DNA from: Nocardia lijiangensis NBRC 108240 | Lineage (GTDB): Bacteria > Actinomycetota > Actinomycetes > Mycobacteriales > Mycobacteriaceae | Direction of reading: 5' to 3' | DNA length: 64,000 bases | Assembly (NCBI RefSeq): GCF_001613045.1 | Contig: NZ_BDBP01000015.1 | Coordinates: forward strand, 1-64,000 | Part shown: positions 1 through 8,384 of the stretch, piece by piece | Layout of the letters: the number at the start of each line of letters is the position of its first letter | How positions within the stretch are numbered: position 1 is the stretch's first letter | Made by a program: the position numbers and the translations under genes | The notes under the pieces: model-generated | The model's database searches: none | Seen by the model: only the letters and a program-made list of their open reading frames with translations | What the model was told of the DNA's origin: nothing

Positions 1-253
1 CGCCCGGGACGGTCTCGGGCTCGTGAACCGGGGTGTGGCGGGCGGTCTGCGAGGAGAGAACCGGCGAGTAGCGCGGCGCGAGATCCAAAGGCATTGCGGC
101 GGAGGCGCTTCCGGTGTCGATCGGCGGTCCGCCCGCGCTCCCGCTGATGAGGCCCGGTGGGAAGAGCGGTGGAGCCGGGTCGGCGGCCGCGAGTGGCGAA
201 CAGGTCAGCAAGGCTGCCGTCACCTGGATCGCCGCGGCGAAACCGACTGTCAC
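1..253 (-). CDS. Probable secreted protein, C-terminus outside window
   Basis: An open frame runs leftward from a GTG at 253 off the window edge. The first 25 or so residues form a hydrophobic stretch ending in a plausible signal-peptidase site (AAAD followed by a proline-rich mature part). A Cys lies just before it (TCSPLAAAD), so a lipoprotein is also possible. An AGGA box sits about 8 nt before the GTG. The n-region lacks the usual basic residues unless translation starts further upstream, where no ATG, GTG or TTG is visible in frame. The gene follows the DUF4239 gene on the same strand by 67 bp. Function cannot be read from this fragment. Confidence 0.42.
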   Translation of the reverse strand, partial: MTVGFAAAIQVTAALLTCSPLAAADPAPPLFPPGLISGSAGGPPIDTGSASAAMPLDLAPRYSPVLSSQTARHTPVHEPETVPG

Positions 254-320
254 ACAGCGTTTCCTCGCGCCACCTGCACTCGATCGGAGTGGGCCCGGCC
301 CCTTCCCGGGGCGGTCCGGT

Positions 321-1142
321 CTACCGGTGCGGAACATCGCCGATGCCGATCGCGGTGGCGGGCACGGAATTCGGCGCGTGTTCGCCGATCTGCTCGAAAC
401 GGGTCTGCGCGTACTCGTAGGCGTCCCTCGGGACAAGGTTCCCGCCGGAGAACGGACGGTCCAGATTGTGGATGGCGAGCACGGCCGCGCCGACCACCAC
501 CCCGAGCAGCGCGGTCATCGCGACGCTGCGTTTGGTCACCCGAAGGCCGGACAGCACGGGGCTGAAGAGCAGCAGTGCGGTGCCGAAACACAGTGCCATA
601 TAGAGGAATCCGGGCACCCCGCGTCCGGCGTCCACGGCCCGGTCGTGCCTGGCTTGGGCGACCCCGTCGAGCGCGGCCAGCGCCTCGGCGCGCGGATCGC
701 CGATCGCCGCGTCGTCCGAGGGCAGCGCGGCGACGGTGGCGCGCAGCGTGTCGAAGGTGTCCTGGGTGAGCGGACTGAGCCGTCGCTCGGCGTCCATCAC
801 CGCCCACTCCCCGGAGACGACCTGTTCGGTATACGCGCGCACCGATTCCTGGATGATCTGCCGGTCGGAGCCGGGCAGCTGCTGCGCGGCCGAGTAGGTG
901 TCCACCAGCGCTTTCGATTCCGCGACGGTGTGATTGTGCGCATTCTGGTACTGCTGCCAGCAGATCACCACCACGAAGGCGACGACCGCCGTGAAGAACG
1001 TCTTGATGAGGTCCAGAACCAGGGTCCCCGACGCCTCGTCGCTGGTCTGCCGCCACGACTCCGGGCGTAGGCGATCACCCACCACGAACACCGTCAGCGC
1101 CAGTGCCGCCACCGCAACCGGAACGAGGAACTCCAAGGCCAT
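321..1142 (-). CDS. DUF4239 (bestrophin-like) membrane protein
   Basis: 273-residue integral membrane protein. Four membrane segments are visible at about residues 3-22, 45-63, 178-199 and 206-224. A long soluble loop lies between the second and third, and a conserved LDRPFSG motif (227-233) follows the last. This layout and motif match the DUF4239 family, annotated as bestrophin-like and common in actinobacteria; its transport role is unproven. The ATG at 1142 was chosen over an in-frame start 201 nt further upstream because that extension is Pro/Arg-rich and unlike the family. It stands alone, with 224 bp of non-coding DNA separating it from the divergent gene at 1367. Confidence 0.82.
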   Translation of the reverse strand: MALEFLVPVAVAALALTVFVVGDRLRPESWRQTSDEASGTLVLDLIKTFFTAVVAFVVVICWQQYQNAHNHTVAESKALVDTYSAAQQLPGSDRQIIQESVRAYTEQVVSGEWAVMDAERRLSPLTQDTFDTLRATVAALPSDDAAIGDPRAEALAALDGVAQARHDRAVDAGRGVPGFLYMALCFGTALLLFSPVLSGLRVTKRSVAMTALLGVVVGAAVLAIHNLDRPFSGGNLVPRDAYEYAQTRFEQIGEHAPNSVPATAIGIGDVPHR

Positions 1143-1366
1143 ATCGGCACCGCCTTCCGCGGCTGAGCCGCCGAGGTGACACCCCGGCGGGTGGCGTGAT
1201 TCAGGACAGCAGCGATCGTCAGGTATTCGGGGCGGTGCCCGCGATGGATGAGATCCCTTGGCGTGTCGCGCATTCGGTGAGTCGCGTGGCTCCCACCGGA
1301 CTCGGGGCGGTGGAGCCGGAGTGCTGATCGGTCGGTGACGCATCGGGCGATAGGTACTGTGGCCGC

Positions 1367-1918
1367 ATGAGATTCAGGGGAGTGGAGTGGCGGCGTGGGG
1401 CGCCACGATGGTGGGTCGTCTGGGTGCTCGGCACCGCGGGCCTCGCGGGCCTCAGCTGTCTCGGCCTGATCTTTCAGAACACCGTCCAAGGCGACGGGGA
1501 CCACACCGTATACTTGCTACTGGTGTTGCTCCTGGCCGGATTGTCGTGGCTGATCTGCGGAGTGGTCGGGTTGATCGCCTGTGACAACGGCAGGTTGAGC
1601 TTGCTGGCGCCGCTGCTGGTGATCGGCACGGTGGCGCTGGTCTGGACGGGGCTGCCCGAAGATCTCGGGTGGCGGCTGTCGAAAGGCAGCCTCGACCGGG
1701 CCGCGGCCGACTGTGTGGTGTCCGATGCCGACGCACGCCACGGTGTGTACACCATTACGAGCGTCGAGCAGTACCGAGGCGGTTGTCTGTTCGAGACGCA
1801 AGGTCTGCTCGGCCTGGGTGGCTACGCGTACATGCCCAACGGCGCGCCGGAATCGCAGGGCGAGTACGAGTACAAGTTCCGTCCCCACGACGGCGTCTGG
1901 TTCCGGTACTGGATCTAG
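1367..1918 (+). CDS. Small membrane protein with extracytoplasmic tail
   Basis: 183-residue protein not assigned to a family. Three hydrophobic segments (about 15-37, 47-71 and 76-95) are followed by a soluble C-terminal domain of about 85 residues rich in Tyr and Gly, with cysteines near 112 and 142. It is divergent from the DUF4239 gene. Its TAG stop (1916-1918) is part of the CTAG that begins the inverted-repeat element 1915-2080, so the element sits exactly at the 3' end without apparently changing the protein. Codon use and GC match neighbours, so I take it as a real native gene of unknown function. Confidence 0.68.
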   Translation: MRFRGVEWRRGAPRWWVVWVLGTAGLAGLSCLGLIFQNTVQGDGDHTVYLLLVLLLAGLSWLICGVVGLIACDNGRLSLLAPLLVIGTVALVWTGLPEDLGWRLSKGSLDRAAADCVVSDADARHGVYTITSVEQYRGGCLFETQGLLGLGGYAYMPNGAPESQGEYEYKFRPHDGVWFRYWI

Positions 1919-2080
1919 GCCCTGTGTCGAAGTCCCATCCGGCGCCTCCGCGGCCCAGATCGCCGCCTGGCCGCGTTGTCGTCGTCACCGATACAACCCC
2001 GGTATCGGCTCCTCCTCCGCCTTGCCAGGCGACGATCTGAGCCACGGATGCATCCGGCCGGACTTCGACACAGGGCCTAG
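1915..2080. mobile_element. MITE-like inverted-repeat element with CTAG ends
   Basis: The 21 bases at 1915-1935 (CTAGGCCCTGTGTCGAAGTC plus one C) are the exact reverse complement of 2060-2080. Inside these arms the similarity continues imperfectly: the gcctccg...cagatcgccgcctggc part of the left arm resembles its mirror on the right. The centre holds a CCGATAC/GTATCGG hairpin near 1987-2008. The whole 166 bp can fold on itself and has no convincing coding frame. Both ends carry CTAG, a palindromic tetranucleotide typical of IS5-type target sites. That fits a non-autonomous miniature element mobilised by an IS5-like transposase elsewhere, or an IS reduced to its ends. The left CTAG includes the stop codon of the upstream gene. 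Confidence 0.66.
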
Positions 2081-2124
2081 CCTGCCGCGCCGACGCACCC
2101 CGGCGCGCGGCCGTTGTCCGCGTC

Positions 2125-2604
2125 TCAGCGGTACTCCGCCGCCAGCTCCGGGTAGTCGGCCCAGCGGGGAAGCGGGCGGAATTCCAGGTAGGCGGTGAGC
2201 CGGTCCAGCAGGTACTGCCAGCGCGGGCCGACGGCGCTCGCGTCGGTGTGGCAGAGGTGGCGGCGGACGAGCTCGAGATTGGTGACGACGCCGACCTGGG
2301 CAAGGTGCAGCTCGAGGATGCAGCCGTCGACGTGGACGACTAGTTCGTGCGGCGCCACGCAGTGGTCGACGCGGACCGCGATCGGGCCGGACACCGGGCC
2401 GTCCGCGGGCTCGATCGTGAAGTTGCCGCTGCCGCCCGACATGGCGCCCAGCCAGCGTTCCAGCTGGCTGCGGGACGTGCACGCCGACCAGACGTCCAGC
2501 ACCGGCTGACGGTAGGACCGCAGGTAGTGCAGCAGCACGCGATTGTCGCCCGGCTCCGCATCGCGCTCGGGTCGCACCTCGCCCAGGATGGACATCGTGG
2601 TCAT
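2125..2604 (-). CDS. SRPBCC-like hypothetical protein
   Basis: 159-residue soluble protein. The pattern of a short helix with a DVWSAC segment, then an LERWLG helix, then strands with I-V-x-V-D-H and HVDGCILELHL repeats resembles the START/SRPBCC ligand-binding fold of polyketide-cyclase and AHSA1-like proteins. The similarity is structural in feel only and I do not see a diagnostic motif. The start at 2604 is preceded by an AGGGCAGGA box; a second in-frame ATG lies three codons later. Same strand as the E1 gene downstream, 90 bp from it, so possibly co-transcribed. Function unknown. Confidence 0.6.
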   Translation of the reverse strand: MTTMSILGEVRPERDAEPGDNRVLLHYLRSYRQPVLDVWSACTSRSQLERWLGAMSGGSGNFTIEPADGPVSGPIAVRVDHCVAPHELVVHVDGCILELHLAQVGVVTNLELVRRHLCHTDASAVGPRWQYLLDRLTAYLEFRPLPRWADYPELAAEYR

Positions 2605-2694
2605 CGTCCTGCCCTTTCGCCGCTGGTCACCATTGCTTGATCCAGGGTATTTCGCGCGGCGGCCCACCGAACCGCTAACACGCGGATCGGTGCG

Positions 2695-4959
2695 CTAATC
2701 GGCGAGCAGTTCCGCGGCGGCCTTCTCGATGCCGGTTTCGTCCAGCAGCACCGCCGTGGCGGCGGGCCCGAGCGGGACGAAGCTGTCCACGCTGGTGACC
2801 CGCGCGACGCGACCCGGGAAACCGGCGTCGATCAGCGCGGCGCACACCGATTCGGAAACGCCGCCGCTGTGCCGGGTTTCGTCGGCGATCAGCACGCGGC
2901 CGGTGGCGCGGGCGTGCGTGAGCAGATCGGCGACCGGCAGCGGACTCAGCCAGCGCAGGTCGAGCACGCGGGCGCGGACACCGCGAGCCGCGAGCCGGTC
3001 GGCGACCCGCAGGCTCATCGGAACGCCGTTGGCGAAGCTGACGATCGTGAGGTCGCCGCCGTCGCCGTAGACGCGGGCGCGGCCGATCTCCACGTGCTCC
3101 CCGGCGGTGCCGGGCGCGAGCCACGCGTTGTCGCCCGGGTGCAGATCTTTGGTGTGATAGAGCGCGATGGGTTCGAGGAAGACGCAGACCCGTCCGTCCA
3201 CCCGCGCCGCCGAGACGCAGGTGCGCAGCAGCGCGGCCGCGTCGTCGGCGCGGGCAGGCGCCGCGATCACCAGTCCGGGGATATCACGCAGCGCCGCAAC
3301 GGAATTGTCGTTGTGGAAGTGCCCGCCGAACCCCTTCTGATAGGCCAGGCCCGCGATCCGCACCACCATCGGATTGCGGTAGCGGCCGTGCGAGAAGAAC
3401 GGGAGGGTGGCCGCCTCCCCGCGGATCTGGTCGGCCGCGTTGTGCAGGTAGGCGAGGTACTGGATCTCCGGAATCGGGACGAAACCGGCGAGTCCGGCGC
3501 CGAGGGCGGTGCCGAGCACGCTCTGTTCGTCGAGCAGCGTGTCGAAGACGCGGCGTGCGCCGAAGCGCTTCTGCAATCCCTTGGTGACGCCGTACACGCC
3601 GCCTTTGCGCCCCACGTCCTCGCCGAACAGCAGCACGTCGGGGTCGCGCGCGAGCAGGGCGGCCAAGGTGTGGTTGATCGCCTGCGCGACGGTCATCCCG
3701 GGCTCGCCCTCGGGTGCGCCGGTCCCCGGCGGCCTCGTGCGCCGGTCCGGGCCCGTGAGCCGCACGGCGGAGCGCGACGGCGGCGCCGCGGCGGGTGCCA
3801 TGTCCCGCAACACGTCCGCGCGTACGGCCTCGGGTCGCGCGGACGCCAGGGGCGCGGTGACGGCTGCGGCGGATGTCAATTTCGGTTCCCGCCAAACCAA
3901 TTCGGCCATGGCCGAGACCCGGTGCCCGATCTCGTCGTAGAGCTCGATGACCTCGCCGGGACTCGCCAGCCCCCGCTCGACGAGCAGCCGGGCCGTCGCG
4001 ATCACCGGGTCGCGCTCCAGATCGGCCGCGATATCGGCGGGCCTGCGGTACGCGGCTTCCATATCGGAACCCGCGTGCCCGAGCAGCCGCACCGTGCGCA
4101 GCCGCAGAAACGCGGGCACACGGTGCTCGCGCACCCAGCGCGCGGCGCGTTCGGAGACGGTCAGCGCGTCGATCGGATCGCAGCCGTCGGCGGTGAAATA
4201 CGCCAGCCCGGGCCGGGTTCCGTAAGCGTGCTCGATCCAGTCCGGCGGGGTGGGCACGCTGATGCCGATGCCGTTGTCCTCGCAGACGAACAGGACCGGC
4301 ACCGGAACCCCTTGGTGCGCCGTGTGCACGGCGGCATTGATGGCGCCCGCCGCCGTCGAGTGGTTGGCCGAGGCGTCGCCGAAAGTGCACAGCACCACCG
4401 AATCCCGCGGCCACTCCGAGGCGACGCCGAGCCGCGCCGCCCGTTCGATCGCGAACGCCAGGCCGACCGCGCGCGGCAGATGCGAGGCGATGGTGGAGGT
4501 CTGCGGGATCACGTGCGCCGGTTTGCTGCCGAAGACCTTGTGCCTGCCGCCGGAGATCGGGTCGACCGCCGCGGCGACGACGCCGAGCAGCACGTCGCGG
4601 ATCGGATCGAGCCCGGGCACCCGCCGCGCGCGGTGCACGAAGAAGGCACCCGAACGATAGTGCAGCAGTGCGGGATCGGTGACCCGCGTCGCGACCGAGA
4701 GTGCCACGTTCCCTTCGTGACCGGACGAGCCGATGCTGTAGTACCCGCGCTTGGCAACGCCGAGCCTGCGCGCCGCCAGATCGAGCTGCCTGCTGGTGGT
4801 CTGCGCGTCGAAGACCTCGAACAGGGTGGCTCGGGACATGCCGGGACCGAGGTTCTCGTCGCGGGCTTGCCGCGCGGTGAGCGCGCCGATCTCGGCGCGA
4901 AACCGCTCGTCCAACGTCTGCCCCGGATTCGCGCCGGATTCCGGCGCCGTCCCGCTCAT
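2695..4959 (-). CDS. Fused 2-oxoacid dehydrogenase E1 (alpha-beta)
   Basis: 754-residue thiamine-diphosphate enzyme combining both E1 chains of the branched-chain 2-oxoacid/pyruvate dehydrogenase type. Residues about 50-410 are the alpha part, with the TPP/Mg motif GDASANH (194-200) completed by EDNGIG (227-232). A Pro/Arg-rich linker of roughly 50 residues follows. Residues about 440-754 are the beta part, with LFGEDVG, a DTLLDEQ segment and the C-terminal LIADET fold. It would decarboxylate a 2-oxoacid and acylate an E2 lipoyl domain, but no E2 or E3 gene is nearby, so the partner must be encoded elsewhere. The substrate cannot be read with confidence; branched-chain 2-oxoacid is the likeliest. 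The ATG at 4959 overlaps the stop of a 35-codon upstream frame (ATGA). Confidence 0.86.
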   Translation of the reverse strand: MSGTAPESGANPGQTLDERFRAEIGALTARQARDENLGPGMSRATLFEVFDAQTTSRQLDLAARRLGVAKRGYYSIGSSGHEGNVALSVATRVTDPALLHYRSGAFFVHRARRVPGLDPIRDVLLGVVAAAVDPISGGRHKVFGSKPAHVIPQTSTIASHLPRAVGLAFAIERAARLGVASEWPRDSVVLCTFGDASANHSTAAGAINAAVHTAHQGVPVPVLFVCEDNGIGISVPTPPDWIEHAYGTRPGLAYFTADGCDPIDALTVSERAARWVREHRVPAFLRLRTVRLLGHAGSDMEAAYRRPADIAADLERDPVIATARLLVERGLASPGEVIELYDEIGHRVSAMAELVWREPKLTSAAAVTAPLASARPEAVRADVLRDMAPAAAPPSRSAVRLTGPDRRTRPPGTGAPEGEPGMTVAQAINHTLAALLARDPDVLLFGEDVGRKGGVYGVTKGLQKRFGARRVFDTLLDEQSVLGTALGAGLAGFVPIPEIQYLAYLHNAADQIRGEAATLPFFSHGRYRNPMVVRIAGLAYQKGFGGHFHNDNSVAALRDIPGLVIAAPARADDAAALLRTCVSAARVDGRVCVFLEPIALYHTKDLHPGDNAWLAPGTAGEHVEIGRARVYGDGGDLTIVSFANGVPMSLRVADRLAARGVRARVLDLRWLSPLPVADLLTHARATGRVLIADETRHSGGVSESVCAALIDAGFPGRVARVTSVDSFVPLGPAATAVLLDETGIEKAAAELLAD

Positions 4960-5063
4960 CGCCGGTCCGCGCGCCAGGCACCCGGCCGACCGGCGCGGGC
5001 CGCGCGAACTCGCCGATGGCCTGACGAGCCACCGGAGAAAACATCGATGACCAAGTGCGGCAT
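4956..5063 (-). CDS. Possible 35-residue upstream ORF of the E1 gene
   Basis: A short frame starts at an ATG at 5063, preceded by GGGAGATTCC as a good ribosome-binding site, and ends with TGA overlapping the E1 start as ATGA. The peptide begins MPHLVIDVFSGG and becomes Arg/Ala/Gly-rich, resembling no known domain. The clear ribosome site and stop/start overlap suggest translational coupling or a leader peptide. The E1 gene itself has no obvious ribosome-binding site of its own. The alternative is that this is only 5' leader with a chance frame. Confidence 0.3.
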   Translation of the reverse strand: MPHLVIDVFSGGSSGHRRVRAARAGRPGAWRADRR

Positions 5064-5112
5064 GGAATCTCCCGTATCGAGACCGCTGTGCGCTGGACTC
5101 ATTGAGCGCGGG

Positions 5113-5132
5113 GCGCTGGATGCATTCAGCGC
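5113..5132. promoter_or_regulatory. 20-bp near-palindrome at pgl stop / E1 leader
   Basis: GCGCTGGATGCATTCAGCGC is its own reverse complement except for one base pair. It straddles the pgl stop codon (5126-5128) and lies about 50 bp upstream of the short frame before the E1 gene. No T-tract follows, so it could be an operator for E1 transcription or a weak terminator for the pentose phosphate operon. Confidence 0.35.
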
Positions 5133-5914
5133 AAGGCGCCCGCGGCCTCTCGATCCAGCAACCACGTGGTGGATTCCAGCCCGGCCGCGCCCGCCGCGGG
5201 GATGTCGACCGGCTCGGCCCCACCGACGGCCGCGGCGACCGCTTCCGCCTTGCCCGCCCCGGCGACGATCAGCATCACATGGCGCGCGCGGCGCACCGCG
5301 GGCAGCGTCAGCGTGACGCGAACCGGCGGCGGCTTGGGCGAATTCGTCACGGCGACAACGAGTTCGTGCTCTTCGCGCACCGCGTCGGTGTCCGGGAACA
5401 GCGAGTTGACGTGACCCTCGCCGCCCATGCCGAGCAGATGCAGGTCGAACGCGCCGTGCTCGGCGAGGTGGGCGTGCACCGCCGTCGAATACTCGGCCGC
5501 GGCCTCGACCGGATCGGGGTATTCGCCGTCGGAGGCGGCCACCGGGTGCACCCTGGCGTGGTCGACCGGCACGTGGTCGAGCAGCGCCTGCCTTGCCTGC
5601 AGTTCGTTGCGCTCCGGATCGCCCGCCGGGACGAAACGCTCGTCGCCCCAGAAGATGTCGAGCCGCGACCAGTCGATGTCGCCGGGCGCCTTGCGCACCT
5701 GCTCGAGCATCGCGATGCCGGTGCCGCCGCCGGTCAGCACCACCGACGCGGCGCCGCGCTCGGCCTGCGCCGCCACCACCACCTGCACGAAGCGGGCGGC
5801 CGCCGCGGCGGCGAGCGCGTCGGCATCGGGGTGCACCTCGACGCTGTCGGCGGGGAGATCGCTGTCGGCGGGCCGCCCCTGTGCGGCGTACTGCTGAGCG
5901 GGGGTCTCACTCAT
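5126..5914 (-). CDS. pgl: 6-phosphogluconolactonase
   Basis: 262-residue cytosolic enzyme hydrolysing 6-phosphogluconolactone to 6-phosphogluconate, the second oxidative pentose phosphate step. The family signatures are present in order: VVLTGGGTG (58-66), FWGDERFVP (88-96) and GMGGEGHVNSLFP (about 161-173). Length is normal. Its ATG overlaps the end of opcA by 8 bp, and it is the last gene of the tkt-tal-zwf-opcA-pgl operon. Placing it next to zwf and opcA pairs lactone formation with hydrolysis. Confidence 0.95.
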   Translation of the reverse strand: MSETPAQQYAAQGRPADSDLPADSVEVHPDADALAAAAAARFVQVVVAAQAERGAASVVLTGGGTGIAMLEQVRKAPGDIDWSRLDIFWGDERFVPAGDPERNELQARQALLDHVPVDHARVHPVAASDGEYPDPVEAAAEYSTAVHAHLAEHGAFDLHLLGMGGEGHVNSLFPDTDAVREEHELVVAVTNSPKPPPVRVTLTLPAVRRARHVMLIVAGAGKAEAVAAAVGGAEPVDIPAAGAAGLESTTWLLDREAAGALR

Positions 5915-6815
5915 AGGTCACCTTCTCGATTCCGGCGAGGGCTTCGACATAGATGTCGTCGGCGTCGAGCCGACGCAGTTCCTCGGCGAGGCAGTCGCGA
6001 GTTTCCCGCCGCGCCAGGGCGATTCGCTGATCCGGATCGCCGGTGCGGGTGAGCGTCGCGGTGCGCCCGGTCTGCGGGCGCTCGAGGGCGACCGACATCG
6101 ACGGCCGGTTCACCTCCACCCGCAGCGCGCCCGAACGCCTGCGCACCGGGCAGCCGAGGCGGGCGGCCAGCCAGCCGGCCAGCATGTCCAGCGCGGGCTC
6201 GTCGCGCAGGCCCGACACGGTCACCGACTCGACCGGCTCGAAGGGCGGTTCGTCCAGCGAGGCGGCCAGCAGCGCTCGCCAGTAGGTGATCCGGCTCCAC
6301 GCCAGGTCGGTGTCGCCGGGCGCGTAGGAGCCGCGGCGCTTCTTGATCGTCGCCTGCGGGTCCGCCGCGAAGGTGGCGTCGGTGATGCGCCGGGTCGCCA
6401 GCCGCCCCACCGAATCCTTGGACGGGAATTCCGGCGCGCCGCGCGGCCACCACGCCACCACCGGGGTGTCGGGCAGCAGGAACGGAATGACCACGCTGCT
6501 CTCGTGGCTCACCAGCTCGCCCTGCAGGCGCAGCACGATCACCTCGGCCGCGCCCGCGTCGCCGCCGACGCGGATCTGGGCGTCGAGCTTGGTCTCGGCT
6601 TCGCGGTCGCCGCGCGCGAGAACCACCACGCGACAGGGATGTTCGCGGCTGGCGTCGTTGGCCGCGTCGATGGCGTCCTCGGCCTCGGAGCTGTCCAGCG
6701 TGCACACCACCAGGGTGAGCACCCGCCCCATGGTGATGACGCCATTGCTCTCGCGCAGCTGCACCAGGCGCTTGGTGACCGCGCCGGTCGTGGTGCCCGG
6801 CATGTCGATGATCAT
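5907..6815 (-). CDS. opcA: Glucose-6-phosphate dehydrogenase assembly protein OpcA
   Basis: 302-residue actinobacterial/cyanobacterial OpcA, needed for assembly and full activity of glucose-6-phosphate dehydrogenase. It begins MIIDMPGTTT, with characteristic blocks RVLTLVVCTLD, PDTPVVAWWPRGAPE and a C-terminal IYVEALAGIEKVTYE. The start at 6815 overlaps the zwf stop by 4 bp (ATGA), supporting translational coupling with its partner enzyme. An in-frame open region extending further upstream into zwf was rejected because it is antisense-type Arg/Ala filler and would overlap zwf extensively. Confidence 0.95.
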   Translation of the reverse strand: MIIDMPGTTTGAVTKRLVQLRESNGVITMGRVLTLVVCTLDSSEAEDAIDAANDASREHPCRVVVLARGDREAETKLDAQIRVGGDAGAAEVIVLRLQGELVSHESSVVIPFLLPDTPVVAWWPRGAPEFPSKDSVGRLATRRITDATFAADPQATIKKRRGSYAPGDTDLAWSRITYWRALLAASLDEPPFEPVESVTVSGLRDEPALDMLAGWLAARLGCPVRRRSGALRVEVNRPSMSVALERPQTGRTATLTRTGDPDQRIALARRETRDCLAEELRRLDADDIYVEALAGIEKVTYE

Positions 6816-8380
6816 GGGCGCCGCCATTCCCGGCCCGTGCGTTCCAGCATCTCGTCGGCCGAGGCCGGGCCCCAGGTGCCCGCGGGGTACGGATCGGGGG
6901 TTCCGTCCGCAGCCCACTGCTCGAGCACGGGATCTAGTATGCGCCAGGACAATTCGACCTCCGCGTTCACCGGGAACAGCGACGGCACCCCGAGCAGCAC
7001 GTCGAGGATCAGGCGTTCGTAGGCCTCGGGGGAGGACTCGGTGAACGCCTCGCCGTAGCTGAAATCCATGTTGACGTCGCGCACTTCCATGCCAGAACCC
7101 GGCACTTTCGAGCCGAAGCGCATGGTGATGCCCTCGTCCGGCTGCACCCGGATCACCAGCGCGTTCTGGCCGAGTTCCTCGGTCATGGTCTGGTCGAAGG
7201 GCAGGTGCGGCGCCCGTTTGAAGATCACCGCGATCTCGGTCACCCTGCGGCCCAAGCGTTTTCCGGTGCGCAGGTAGAACGGCACACCGGCCCAGCGCCG
7301 GGTGTCGACCTCGAGGGTGATCGCCGCGTAGGTCTCGGTCTTCGACTGCGGGTCGAAGCCCTCCTCGTCGAGCAGGCCGACGACGTGCTCGCCGCCCTGC
7401 CAGCCCTCCGCGTACTGCCCGCGCGCGGTGGTCTCCTCCAGCGGCTCCACCAGCTTGGTGGCGGAGAGCACCTTGATCTTCTCGGTCTGCAATTGCTTGG
7501 GCTCGAAGCTGATCGGCTCCTCCATGGCGGTGAGCGCGAGCAGTTGCAGCAAGTGGTTCTGGATGACGTCGCGGGCCGCGCCGATGCCGTCGTAGTAGCC
7601 CGCGCGCCCGCCGAGGCCGATGTCCTCGGCCATGGTGATCTGGACGTGGTCGACGTAGTTGGCGTTCCAGATCGGATCGAACAGCTGGTTGGCGAAGCGC
7701 AGCGCCAGGATGTTCTGCACCGTCTCCTTGCCGAGGTAGTGATCGATGCGGAACACCGTCTCCTCCGGGAACACCCGGTTGACCAGCGCGTTGAGCTCGA
7801 CGGCGCTGTCCAGGTCGTGCCCGAACGGCTTCTCGATCACCACCCGCCGCCACGGCTTACGCCCGGCGACGTCGGTGATGGACGGCTGCGCCAGCTTGTG
7901 CTCGGAGAGCTGATCGAGCACCACCGGGAACATGTCCGGCGGAATCGAGAGGTAGAAGGCGTGATTGCCGCCGGTGCCGCGCTCCTTGTCCAGCCGGGCG
8001 AGCGTGTCGGCGAGCCTGGCGAAGGCGGTGTCGTCGTCGAAGGTGCCCTGCACGAAGCGGATCCCCTCGGCCAAGTGGTCCCAGACCTCTTGGCGAAAGG
8101 GGGTGCGCGAGTGCGCCTTCACCGCGTCGAGCACGACCTGCGCGAAGTCCTCGTCCGCGTAATCGCGCCGCGCGAAACCGACCAGCGCGAAACCCGGGGG
8201 CAGCAGCCCCCGGTTCGCCAGGTCGTAGATGGCGGGCATCAGCTTCTTGCGGGACAGGTCGCCGGTGACACCGAAGATCACCATGCTGCACGGTCCCGCG
8301 ATCCGCGGCACCCGCTTGTCCCGCTCGTCGCGGAGTGGGTTCTTCCAGACAGTCGACGTTTTCGAAGCCGAGCCTGCCAT
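6812..8380 (-). CDS. zwf: Glucose-6-phosphate 1-dehydrogenase
   Basis: 522-residue enzyme oxidising glucose 6-phosphate to 6-phosphogluconolactone with NADP+. The nucleotide-binding GVTGDLSRKK is at 37-46, the EKPFGHD motif at 183-189 and the active-site RIDHYLGKE (catalytic His in RIDHY) at 211-219. Length is typical of the bacterial long form. It starts 4 bp after the tal stop and overlaps opcA by 4 bp, so it is transcribed with the non-oxidative genes tkt and tal. Confidence 0.97.
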   Translation of the reverse strand: MAGSASKTSTVWKNPLRDERDKRVPRIAGPCSMVIFGVTGDLSRKKLMPAIYDLANRGLLPPGFALVGFARRDYADEDFAQVVLDAVKAHSRTPFRQEVWDHLAEGIRFVQGTFDDDTAFARLADTLARLDKERGTGGNHAFYLSIPPDMFPVVLDQLSEHKLAQPSITDVAGRKPWRRVVIEKPFGHDLDSAVELNALVNRVFPEETVFRIDHYLGKETVQNILALRFANQLFDPIWNANYVDHVQITMAEDIGLGGRAGYYDGIGAARDVIQNHLLQLLALTAMEEPISFEPKQLQTEKIKVLSATKLVEPLEETTARGQYAEGWQGGEHVVGLLDEEGFDPQSKTETYAAITLEVDTRRWAGVPFYLRTGKRLGRRVTEIAVIFKRAPHLPFDQTMTEELGQNALVIRVQPDEGITMRFGSKVPGSGMEVRDVNMDFSYGEAFTESSPEAYERLILDVLLGVPSLFPVNAEVELSWRILDPVLEQWAADGTPDPYPAGTWGPASADEMLERTGREWRRP

Positions 8381-8384
8381 GGAA

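Noticed and set aside
2869..5316. 815-codon + strand frame over the E1 gene
   Set aside because: Antisense to the E1 gene, whose TPP motifs are intact. No domain motif or ribosome site.
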